Below, piece after piece: positions 1 to 5,842 of a DNA stretch of 8,371 nucleotides. The stretch is from Bacillota bacterium (GTDB lineage Bacteria > Bacillota > Clostridia > Lachnospirales > Lachnospiraceae), in the NCBI GenBank assembly GCA_023398855.1, contig JAEWRS010000076.1, forward strand, positions 1-8,371. The letters are read 5' to 3'. Position 1 is the stretch's first letter, and each line of letters opens with the position of its first letter. A model generated the notes under the pieces. It had not been told where the DNA came from, did no database searches, and saw nothing but the letters and a program-made list of their open reading frames with translations. Made by a program: the position numbers and the translations under genes.

Positions 1-1113
1 TCTCTGGCCTGGCTGCACTTTTAAATTCATATCCTCGATCAGCGGAATTTCCGGATTATAGGAAAAGTAAACATTCTCCAGAGAAACTTCTCCTCTTGCA
101 TCAGAAAGCACCGCGGCATCGGAATCTTCCGGGACCTGGGGCTCCTCGTCGATTAACTCAAACACCCTTGCCGCAGAGGCAAGTGCATTCTGAAGCTCTG
201 TAATTACTCCTGATATTTCATTAAACGGTTTTGTATACTGATTGGCATAGCTTAAAAAGCTGGCTAGCTGTCCAACGGACAATAATCCCTTTACTGCTGC
301 AAAGGCTCCGGCAATTCCAACACTGGCATATACAAGGCTGTTTACAAAACGAGTAGCAGGGTTGGTTATGGAAGAAAAGAATGTGGCTTTCAAACCCCAG
401 ACACGCAGTTTTTCATTAATATCTTCAAACGTTTTCTGTGCATCTGCCTCATGGGAAAAGGCCTGCACCACCTTCTGGTTTCCCAGCATCTCTTCTACCA
501 GTGAAGTCAGGTCTCCTCTGGTCTGTGACTGCATTTTGAACATCCGGTACGTTCTTCTGGCAATAAAGCTGGCGGCAAACAAGGAAACCGGTGTTACAAG
601 CACCACCACAATGGTGATAGCCGGATTCATGGAAAACATAAAGAACAACGTTCCCACAATGGTCAGAACTCCCGTAAACAGCTGGGTAAAGCCCATTAAC
701 AGTCCATCGGAAAACTGATCAATATCTGCTATAATCCTGTTTATCATGTCTCCATGGGAATGAGAGTCAATATATTTTAAAGGAAGTATTTCCAACTTGT
801 CAAATGCCTGGGTTCTGATATCCTTTACAACACGGTACGTGACCAGATTGTTAATATGGCTCATAAGCCACTGGGCTGCCGCTGTCAGGACTATAATGAT
901 GCCAATTTGCCTTAAAATCCCCCACATAACCGGAAAATCAACTGCTCCGGCTCCCACAACGCAGTCAATTGCCCTGCCTATCAGGATGGGAACATATAGG
1001 GTCAACAGGACCGTGACAAACGCGCAGGCCAAAGAGGCCGCGACTCCCCATTGATACTGGCTGATGCATCCAAAGATCCGCTTAATGGTGGATTTGTATT
1101 TTTTCATGTCCAT
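1..1113 (-). CDS. ABC exporter half-transporter, partial (C-terminal ATPase beyond window edge)
   Basis: The first 371 residues of a half-size ABC exporter (membrane domain fused to ATPase domain) are present. The window edge cuts the gene, so this is not a biological truncation. Residues about 1-310 form the exporter-type membrane domain, with hydrophobic segments near 24-46, 66-86, 140-162, 164-186 and 250-275. The intracellular coupling region includes SLVEEMLGNQKVVQAFSHE (about 204-222). The ATPase domain has only started: the A-loop tyrosine is Y352 in VYFSYNPE, and the sequence ends at QPGQR, just before Walker A. The ATG at 1113 is chosen because AAAGGAGG (1130..1123) precedes it by about 9 bases; a second in-frame ATG lies two codons later. 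The ATG begins one base after the stop of the upstream ABC gene, which implies translational coupling and a heterodimer. The substrate cannot be read from sequence; drugs, lipids or peptides are usual in the family. Family assignment is confident. Confidence 0.93.
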   Translation of the reverse strand, partial: MDMKKYKSTIKRIFGCISQYQWGVAASLACAFVTVLLTLYVPILIGRAIDCVVGAGAVDFPVMWGILRQIGIIIVLTAAAQWLMSHINNLVTYRVVKDIRTQAFDKLEILPLKYIDSHSHGDMINRIIADIDQFSDGLLMGFTQLFTGVLTIVGTLFFMFSMNPAITIVVVLVTPVSLFAASFIARRTYRMFKMQSQTRGDLTSLVEEMLGNQKVVQAFSHEADAQKTFEDINEKLRVWGLKATFFSSITNPATRFVNSLVYASVGIAGAFAAVKGLLSVGQLASFLSYANQYTKPFNEISGVITELQNALASAARVFELIDEEPQVPEDSDAAVLSDARGEVSLENVYFSYNPEIPLIEDMNLKVQPGQR

Positions 1114-1114
1114 A

Positions 1115-2845
1115 TTATTGTACCTCCTTTTCCGACAGCTGGGATAAGCAGATCTCCCGGTAAACCTGGCAGGAATCCATCAGCTCCTTATGGGTTCCCC
1201 AGCCTGCCATCTGTCCATCGTCCAGAACCAGAATATGGTCCGCGTTCTTAATGGTGGACGCCCTCTGTGTTACAAGAAATACGGTCATATCCCTGGTATT
1301 GTTTTTAATTGCCTTTCTCAATTTTGCATCAGTTGCAAAATCCAGAGCAGAAGCGCTGTCATCCAGAATAAGGATCTGAGGATCTCTTACCAGCGCTCTT
1401 GCAATGGCAAGTCTTTGTTTTTGCCCGCCTGAAAGATTTTTACCCCCTGCCTGGATTATGAAATCCAGTCCATGGCCCTTTTCTTCTACAAAATCTTTTG
1501 CCTGGGCCGTTGCAAGAGCCTGGTAAATCTCATCATCCGTTGCATCCTTTTTTCCCCACTTCATATTTTCCCGAAGATTTCCCTTGAAAAGCACTGCTTT
1601 TTGAGGAACAATCCCTATCAGTTCCCGAAGCTGGTCTAAAGGATACTGTTTTACGTCTACTCCACCCACTTTTACAGAGCCTTCCGCAACATCATAAAAT
1701 CTGGGGATCAAGTTTACCAGGGTGGTTTTTCCAGAGCCTGTACCGCCAATGATTCCAATGGTCTCTCCCTTATTGACCTGCATAGTTATGCCGCTAAGTG
1801 CCGCAGCTTTTGCCCCTCCATACGTAAAGGACATATGGTCAAACTCTACCATAAGCGCCCCCGGCACCTCTTCTACTGCCTTGTGAGCGGTTTCCACGAT
1901 TCCTGGCTCCATCTCTAATACAGCGCCTATACGGCCGCCGCAGGCCAGGGATTTAGAAATGGTAATAATTAAGTTTGCCAGTTTTACAAGCTCCACTAAT
2001 ATCTGAGACATGTAATTTACCAAAGCAATCACTGCACCCTGGGTGATAATGCCCTTTTGGACCTGTCCTGCTCCGGTATTTATAAGAACAATGATCCCTA
2101 AATTGATCATGACATAAGTGATGGGATTCATCAATGCCGAAATCTTTCCCACAAATACCTGGAAACGCACCAAAAGTCCGTTTTCTTCATCAAACAGGTG
2201 AATTTCATCATCCTGACGGGAAAAGGCACGGATAACACGGGCTCCTTCCAGATTTTCTCTGACTGTTAAAAGCACCTGGTCCAATTGTTTCTGCACCTTT
2301 TTATACAAAGGGATGCTCACAAACATAAGTCCGAATATTACAACTGAAAGAAGTGGGATGAGAACCGCAAAAATAACAGCAGCCCTGACATTGATTGTAA
2401 ACGCCATAATCATAGCTCCGCATACAACAAAAGGGGAACGCAGAAACAACCGCAGGAATAAATTTACACCTGCCTGAACCTGGTTGGCATCACTGGTGAT
2501 CCTGGTAATCATGGTTGCAGTTCCAATAGAATCAATCTCCCGGTAAGACAATGAGTTAATATGGGCAAACAGATCATTGCGCAGAGATGTGCCAAAGCCC
2601 GCCGCTGCCTTTGCCGCAAAATACTGTGCCGTAACAGAACATACCAGACCTATAATGCCCAACAGCACCAGGAATCCACCCATTTTTAGTATATAAGGCA
2701 TATTCTGTGTCTTGATTCCCACATCAATAACTTTTGCCATTACAAGAGGCACAACTAATTCAAAGCAAGCCTCCAGAAGCTTAAACAGCGGCCCCATGAC
2801 ACTTTCAACCTTATAATCCTTCAAATATTTCAGGAGCTTTTTCAT
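1115..2845 (-). CDS. ABC exporter half-transporter with degenerate ATPase site (heterodimer subunit)
   Basis: This is a complete 576-residue membrane-plus-ATPase half-transporter of normal length. The exporter membrane domain spans about residues 10-305. The ATPase domain follows: A-loop Y342, Walker A GGTGSGKT (367-374), Q-loop Q415, signature LSGGQ (471-475), Walker B ILILDD (491-496), D-loop SALD (499-502). Two key positions deviate. The catalytic glutamate after Walker B is Asp496, and the switch histidine is Gln527 (in VTQRAST). This pair of changes is known from one subunit of heterodimeric exporters such as TM287/288, BmrC/BmrD and LmrC/LmrD, where that subunit forms the non-hydrolysing site. 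The partner is expected to be the next gene, whose ATG lies one base after this stop. The start at 2845 is supported by GGAGG about 6 bases upstream. Transcription probably begins in the palindromic region shared with the divergent LysR gene. The exported substrate is unknown; multidrug efflux is the commonest role. Confidence 0.95.
   Translation of the reverse strand: MKKLLKYLKDYKVESVMGPLFKLLEACFELVVPLVMAKVIDVGIKTQNMPYILKMGGFLVLLGIIGLVCSVTAQYFAAKAAAGFGTSLRNDLFAHINSLSYREIDSIGTATMITRITSDANQVQAGVNLFLRLFLRSPFVVCGAMIMAFTINVRAAVIFAVLIPLLSVVIFGLMFVSIPLYKKVQKQLDQVLLTVRENLEGARVIRAFSRQDDEIHLFDEENGLLVRFQVFVGKISALMNPITYVMINLGIIVLINTGAGQVQKGIITQGAVIALVNYMSQILVELVKLANLIITISKSLACGGRIGAVLEMEPGIVETAHKAVEEVPGALMVEFDHMSFTYGGAKAAALSGITMQVNKGETIGIIGGTGSGKTTLVNLIPRFYDVAEGSVKVGGVDVKQYPLDQLRELIGIVPQKAVLFKGNLRENMKWGKKDATDDEIYQALATAQAKDFVEEKGHGLDFIIQAGGKNLSGGQKQRLAIARALVRDPQILILDDSASALDFATDAKLRKAIKNNTRDMTVFLVTQRASTIKNADHILVLDDGQMAGWGTHKELMDSCQVYREICLSQLSEKEVQ
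1121..1130 (-). promoter_or_regulatory. Ribosome binding site of downstream ABC gene, inside the upstream gene
   Basis: AAAGGAGGTA on the minus strand is a near-perfect anti-16S match. It lies within the last codons of the upstream ABC gene and about 8-9 bases before the ATG at 1113. It fixes that start and supports coupled, roughly equal production of the two exporter halves. Confidence 0.8.
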
Positions 2846-2895
2846 CCTAATTCCTCCGTAATAAAAAAATAATAATACTTTTTCGATATAGTATA

Positions 2896-2923
2896 TTGTA
2901 TCATTATACCATTTTGGTATAAT
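2896..2923 (+). promoter_or_regulatory. Predicted promoter of the LysR-type regulator gene
   Basis: TTGTAT (2896-2901), a 16-base spacer and a perfect TATAAT (2918-2923), with TGG in front giving an extended -10. Initiation is expected near 2930, about 30 bases before the ATG. It overlaps the opposing promoter, so polymerase bound at one should exclude the other. Confidence 0.65.
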
Positions 2924-2930
2924 ATTACAA
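2903..2930 (-). promoter_or_regulatory. Predicted promoter of the ABC exporter operon
   Basis: On the minus strand, TTGTAA (2930..2925) is followed after 16 bases by a perfect TATAAT (2908..2903). It is preceded by TGG, giving an extended -10 element. Initiation is expected near 2896, leaving a leader of about 50 bases before the ATG at 2845. It is the mirror image of the LysR promoter and overlaps it almost completely. Confidence 0.65.
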
Positions 2931-2959
2931 TATATAATTACGAAAAAGAGGACATCCCT

Positions 2960-3850
2960 ATGAATCTTATTAATTCAAAACAGCTATATTATTTCATTGC
3001 AATTGCAGAAACCGGAAGCTTTACAGCCGCAGCAAAAAAACTCGGTTTATCCCAGCCCCCATTAAGCAAACAGATATTTCTTCTGGAAGACGAACTTGGG
3101 GTAAAACTTTTTGAGCGGGGATCCAGAAAAACAGAGTTGACGGAAGCAGGCACTTTTCTTTATTTCCGGGCCAGAGACATTTTATCCATGATGGATTCGG
3201 TTACGAAAGAACTGCATCATTTTCCAACCGCTTCCAAAGGGATATTAAAGCTTGGAACAATCTCCTCTTCCGGCGCTCTGCTCCATAACTTTTTAAAAAT
3301 ATACTGTTCCGCCCATCCAAATGTTAAGTTCGAAATAACGGAAGGAAATACTTACCAGCTTCTGGAAAAAATGAAAAACGGAACAGTGGAATGTGCCATT
3401 ATACGGACCCCGTTTAATGGGGAGGGCTTTGAATGTGCATACGGAAACAGGGAACCACTAATGGCAGTTGGAAACCCCTCATTTTTTTCTGGTATACCCA
3501 TGAATAAAATCAGGCTGACAGATCTTTCCGGCAAACCCCTGATCTATTACCGCAGGTTTGATTCTATCATCTCCCTTGCTTTTCAAAACAGCGGCATTGA
3601 ACCCAATGTTTTTTGCCGAAATGACGATGCAAGAACCTGTCTTCAATGGGCGGGCACTGGTCTTGGCATTGCCCTGGTACCAGAATCCATCAGCAAGACT
3701 GCAAAGGAAACAAATCTCGTTTCCCGGGAAATTGATTCAGAGGATACTGTTACCAGGATGGCAGCTGTATATAAGAAAAACGGCTATGTTTCAAACATAG
3801 CCAAGGAATTTGTTTCCAGCTTCGGTACACTGATGTCCTTTCCTAATTAA
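2960..3850 (+). CDS. LysR-type transcriptional regulator
   Basis: A 296-residue protein of standard LysR-family length. The N-terminal winged helix-turn-helix covers about residues 5-65, with recognition region FTAAAKKLGLSQPPLSKQI (21-39) and the family hallmark LFERGSRKTELTEAG (50-64). A linker helix follows, and from about residue 92 a periplasmic-binding-protein-like effector domain (GILKLGTISSS onward). The start is supported by AGAGGA seven bases before the ATG. The gene is divergent from the ABC exporter operon, with a palindromic LysR-type box between them. Autoregulation and control of the exporter are the likeliest roles, by the usual LysR arrangement. The effector molecule cannot be predicted. 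Its stop codon lies inside the 3' end of the convergent radical SAM gene (8-bp overlap), and no terminator is seen between them. A perfect 21-bp palindrome sits in codons near the 3' end. Confidence 0.95.
   Translation: MNLINSKQLYYFIAIAETGSFTAAAKKLGLSQPPLSKQIFLLEDELGVKLFERGSRKTELTEAGTFLYFRARDILSMMDSVTKELHHFPTASKGILKLGTISSSGALLHNFLKIYCSAHPNVKFEITEGNTYQLLEKMKNGTVECAIIRTPFNGEGFECAYGNREPLMAVGNPSFFSGIPMNKIRLTDLSGKPLIYYRRFDSIISLAFQNSGIEPNVFCRNDDARTCLQWAGTGLGIALVPESISKTAKETNLVSREIDSEDTVTRMAAVYKKNGYVSNIAKEFVSSFGTLMSFPN
3782..3802. repeat. Perfect 10-bp inverted repeat inside the LysR gene 3' end
   Basis: GGCTATGTTT (3782-3791), one C, then AAACATAGCC (3793-3802). The arms are exactly complementary with a single central base. 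It encodes GYVSNIA in the regulator and lies about 46 bases before the stop codon. It could form a cruciform, a protein-binding site or (with slippage of the loop) an RNA hairpin. It may also be chance. There is no T tract after it on the plus strand. Confidence 0.6.
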
Positions 3851-4733
3851 AAAGGCTTAACTGGGTCACCTCATAATTCTTTTTATATGCGTGTATAATA
3901 TCCTTCATCTGGTATAATATTCCATAACGCTCACATTCACGGGAAAATACCTGCCAAAGCTTCCTCGCTGCCGGGCTTGTACATTCATAACTGTTTCCAT
4001 ATCTTTTCAAATATTCTGATACCAGGTCCCGTTCTGGAAAGAGTTCACGAAGGCGGTCAAAATACCATTCTCTCTGATTGCTCCGCAAAGTCACCCCAAA
4101 AGCAGGATAAATAAAGCTGGCCCCTGCCTCATGGGCTGCCTTTGTGACAGAAAGAATGTTTTCCTCACTATCCTCCAGAAACGGGAGCACTGGCATTAAT
4201 AATATTCCCGTAAATATTCCGTTTGCTCTTAAGTGCTCAATCAGCGCCAGACGTTCTGCAGGACTGGACACATGGGGTTCAATCTTTTTCGCCAGACTGT
4301 CATCGGTGGTAGTAACTGTTACCTTGCACAGAACAGGGGAATGTTCCATGATCCCTTTCAGAACATCCACATCTCGTTTCAGAAGAGCACTTTTCGTGGC
4401 AATTGCAGCACCAAAGCCGTACGCATCAATCAGTTCCAGGGAGTGTCTGGTTAATTCATATTTTTGTTCTAAGGGATTATAGGGATCACTCATGGCACCG
4501 GTTCCCACAACACCGGTTTTTACCTTTCGTCTTAAATCATCCCGTATGATCCGAAGAGCATCCTCTTTAATCCCTACAGAATCGAAATTCTGTATCCTGT
4601 AACAGTCAGAACGGCTGTCACAATAAATGCAGCCGTGGCAGCACCCCTTATAAATATTCATGTTATAATCAATTCCAAACCACTGGGAGCTTTTTGTCCT
4701 GGTCACTATAGTTTTTGCAGAGATGTATTCCAT
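3843..4733 (-). CDS. SPL-family (SplB-like) radical SAM protein with C-terminal clamp-binding motif
   Basis: A 296-residue radical SAM enzyme. The 4Fe-4S cluster motif CX3CX2C is C31, C35 and C38 in KGCCHGCIYCDSRSD. Other hallmarks of the COG1533/SplB-like family are GTGAMSDPYNPLEQKYELTR (77-96), ATKSALLKRD (112-121), TVTTTDDSLAKKIEPHVSSP (138-157) and LMPVLPFLED (179-188). Such enzymes cleave S-adenosylmethionine to a 5'-deoxyadenosyl radical. Spore photoproduct lyase repairs UV-damaged spore DNA, but most relatives have no assigned reaction. This protein is shorter than true SPL and starts close to its cluster motif, so I do not call it splB. The C-terminus is QLSLFN, and QLSLF (291-295) matches the bacterial sliding-clamp-binding consensus QL[S/D]LF, hinting at DNA work. 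The ATG at 4733 follows AGGAAAGGA. A consensus promoter lies about 50-75 bases upstream. The family call is firm; the substrate is unknown. Confidence 0.9.
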   Translation of the reverse strand: MEYISAKTIVTRTKSSQWFGIDYNMNIYKGCCHGCIYCDSRSDCYRIQNFDSVGIKEDALRIIRDDLRRKVKTGVVGTGAMSDPYNPLEQKYELTRHSLELIDAYGFGAAIATKSALLKRDVDVLKGIMEHSPVLCKVTVTTTDDSLAKKIEPHVSSPAERLALIEHLRANGIFTGILLMPVLPFLEDSEENILSVTKAAHEAGASFIYPAFGVTLRSNQREWYFDRLRELFPERDLVSEYLKRYGNSYECTSPAARKLWQVFSRECERYGILYQMKDIIHAYKKNYEVTQLSLFN

Positions 4734-4770
4734 CTATTTTCGTCCTTTCCTCACTGACTTACTAATACTC

Positions 4771-4804
4771 ACAGATCCATTTTATGTTTTATAATCGGAT
4801 CTGT
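4771..4804. repeat. Perfect 8-bp inverted repeat bracketing the radical SAM promoter (operator-like)
   Basis: ACAGATCC (4771-4778) and GGATCTGT (4797-4804) are exact reverse complements with 18 bases between. One arm overlaps the end of the -35 hexamer and the start of the spacer. The other starts just past the -10 and covers the expected transcription start. Arm centres are about 26 bp apart, roughly two and a half helical turns. This placement fits a repressor operator. No T tract follows, so it is not a terminator. The regulator is unknown. Confidence 0.5.
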
Positions 4805-4807
4805 CAA
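4779..4807 (-). promoter_or_regulatory. Consensus sigma-A promoter of the radical SAM gene
   Basis: On the minus strand a perfect TTGACA (4807..4802), a 17-base spacer and TAAAAT (4784..4779; five of six match). Initiation is expected near 4772, giving a leader of about 39 bases before the ATG at 4733. It is the strongest-looking promoter in the window and it is bracketed by an inverted repeat. Confidence 0.75.
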
Positions 4808-4874
4808 TCTGCCGGTTCCTCCCATTTACAAATGACTTGTGTCTACAGAATCGTTTTTAGAAAGGGATAATGCC

Positions 4875-4903
4875 TTGATATTTTTTTTGTCCCATGATAA
4901 TAT
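4875..4903 (+). promoter_or_regulatory. Predicted promoter of the YihY-family gene
   Basis: TTGATA (4875-4880), 17 bases including a run of eight T, then TAATAT (4898-4903), with TGA in front giving a possible extended -10. Initiation would fall near 4910, about 38 bases before the ATG. Four of six bases match at the -10, so this is moderate evidence. Confidence 0.5.
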
Positions 4904-4947
4904 GCTAATACCAGTGGAAAAAAAACGGGACCGGAAAAGGAGTTACT

Positions 4948-5784
4948 ATGATTCGATTGCTACTGCGCTGCAAACAGATTTATGACAAATACAGCAATGA
5001 TGAAATGACCGTTTATGCGGCTCAGGCCTCCTTTTTTACTATCATTGCGGCATTTCCTTTTATGATGCTGTTACTGGCAATGATACAGCTTATTCCTTCC
5101 ATTACTAAAGCCAATCTGCTTCAGCTTATTATCACCATCATTCCAAGCACTCTGGAGATAAACAGCATCATTGTTACTATTATTGATGACTTATATACCA
5201 ACTCCCCGGCTGCCGTTCTTTCCGTAACTGCCGTGGCCGCCATATGGTCCGCCTCCAAAGGGATGCTCAGTATCGAAAGAGGCTTAAACCGAGTATTTGG
5301 CCAGGAAAAAAAACGGAGTTATATTATGACCCGGCTCATCTGTGCAGGCTATACCATTGTCTTTATGGTTATCTGCCTGCTGACTCTTGTGCTGCTGGTC
5401 CTGGGAAGTTCTATCCAAAGCTTTATGAACGCTCATTTCCCCCTTGTGGCAGAGGTTACCCAGTATATCCTTACGTTCCGCACCCTGTTTGTATTTATGC
5501 TGACAATATGCTTTGCCGTTCTTTATACTTATGTTCCAGAAAAGAAACAGGAATTTCTCTACCAGCTGCCTGGTGCCGCCTTTTCCACACTGGTATGGAT
5601 TGCTTTTTCCTTTGTTTTTTCCATTTACTTTAACAATTTTGGTAATTATTCCGTTATGTACGGAAGCCTTACTGCCATTGTTCTGCTGATGCTGTGGATG
5701 TATTCCTGTATCTGCATCCTTTTTTTAGGAGCCGAAATTAATTATTATTATTCCTTAAGCTGGAGAGAACATACACGATCATAA
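4948..5784 (+). CDS. YihY/BrkB-family integral membrane protein
   Basis: A 278-residue multi-spanning membrane protein of COG1295 (YihY/BrkB; once mislabelled RNase BN). Hydrophobic segments by eye lie at about 28-50, 86-102, 130-153, 175-197, 208-230 and 238-262, fitting the six-helix family pattern. Family landmarks include YAAQASFFTIIAAFP (23-37), AIWSASKGMLSIERGLNRVFG (98-118), PGAAFSTLVWIAFSFVFSIY (208-227), then NYSVMYGSLTAIVLLMLWMY (233-252) and GAEINYY (261-267). The molecular function is not established; a transport or envelope role is often proposed. The start at 4948 is supported by AAAAGGAG five bases upstream. The gene appears monocistronic: it has its own predicted promoter, and a strong hairpin terminator begins two bases after its stop codon. 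Nothing links it functionally to the divergent radical SAM gene except the shared 214-bp promoter region. Confidence 0.92.
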   Translation: MIRLLLRCKQIYDKYSNDEMTVYAAQASFFTIIAAFPFMMLLLAMIQLIPSITKANLLQLIITIIPSTLEINSIIVTIIDDLYTNSPAAVLSVTAVAAIWSASKGMLSIERGLNRVFGQEKKRSYIMTRLICAGYTIVFMVICLLTLVLLVLGSSIQSFMNAHFPLVAEVTQYILTFRTLFVFMLTICFAVLYTYVPEKKQEFLYQLPGAAFSTLVWIAFSFVFSIYFNNFGNYSVMYGSLTAIVLLMLWMYSCICILFLGAEINYYYSLSWREHTRS

Positions 5785-5785
5785 T

Positions 5786-5824
5786 AAAAACCAGGGCTGC
5801 AGAATATAAACAGCCCTGGTTTTT
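5786..5824. terminator. Bidirectional intrinsic terminator between convergent YihY-type gene and cysteine synthase gene
   Basis: A perfect 14-bp stem joins AAAAACCAGGGCTG (5786-5799) and CAGCCCTGGTTTTT (5811-5824) around an 11-base loop. The GC-rich core is flanked by A on the left and T on the right, so it gives a U tract when read in either direction. It starts two bases after the YihY-type stop codon and ends 18 bases beyond the stop of the minus-strand cysteine synthase gene. Confidence 0.93.
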
Positions 5825-5842
5825 AGATTTATATGAAGTCCT

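Larger units (their letters stand above)
2878..2948. repeat. 71-bp imperfect palindrome spanning the divergent promoters, with central LysR-type box
   Basis: The whole span is symmetric about position 2913. Matching arms are 2878-2885 with 2941-2948 (8 bp), 2892-2900 with 2926-2934 (9 bp) and 2903-2911 with 2915-2923 (9 bp). Including two further pairs, 28 of 35 position pairs are complementary. The core reads ATTATACCA, three T, TGGTATAAT. It includes ATA-N9-TAT (2906-2920), the T-N11-A form typical of LysR-family binding sites. The outer right arm runs into the ribosome site of the LysR gene. The role as operator is inferred. Confidence 0.75.

Noticed and set aside
362..718. 118-codon plus-strand open frame
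   Set aside because: It lies wholly antisense to the membrane domain of the partial ABC gene, has no family-like sequence, and the opposite strand is clearly the coding one.
4144..4482. 112-codon plus-strand open frame
   Set aside because: It is antisense to the radical SAM gene across conserved family motifs, so it is a shadow.
3843..4733. Naming the radical SAM gene splB (spore photoproduct lyase)
   Set aside because: The protein is shorter than true SPL, its cluster motif is close to the N-terminus, and the SPL-specific catalytic cysteine could not be placed. Only family membership is supported.
4771..4804. Inverted repeat considered as a terminator or riboswitch
   Set aside because: The loop is 18 bases, there is no T tract on either side, and it encloses a consensus promoter, so an operator fits better. 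No known riboswitch core was recognised.
5244..5633. 129-codon plus-strand open frame
   Set aside because: It is in another frame of the YihY-family gene, whose own frame matches the family over its full length.
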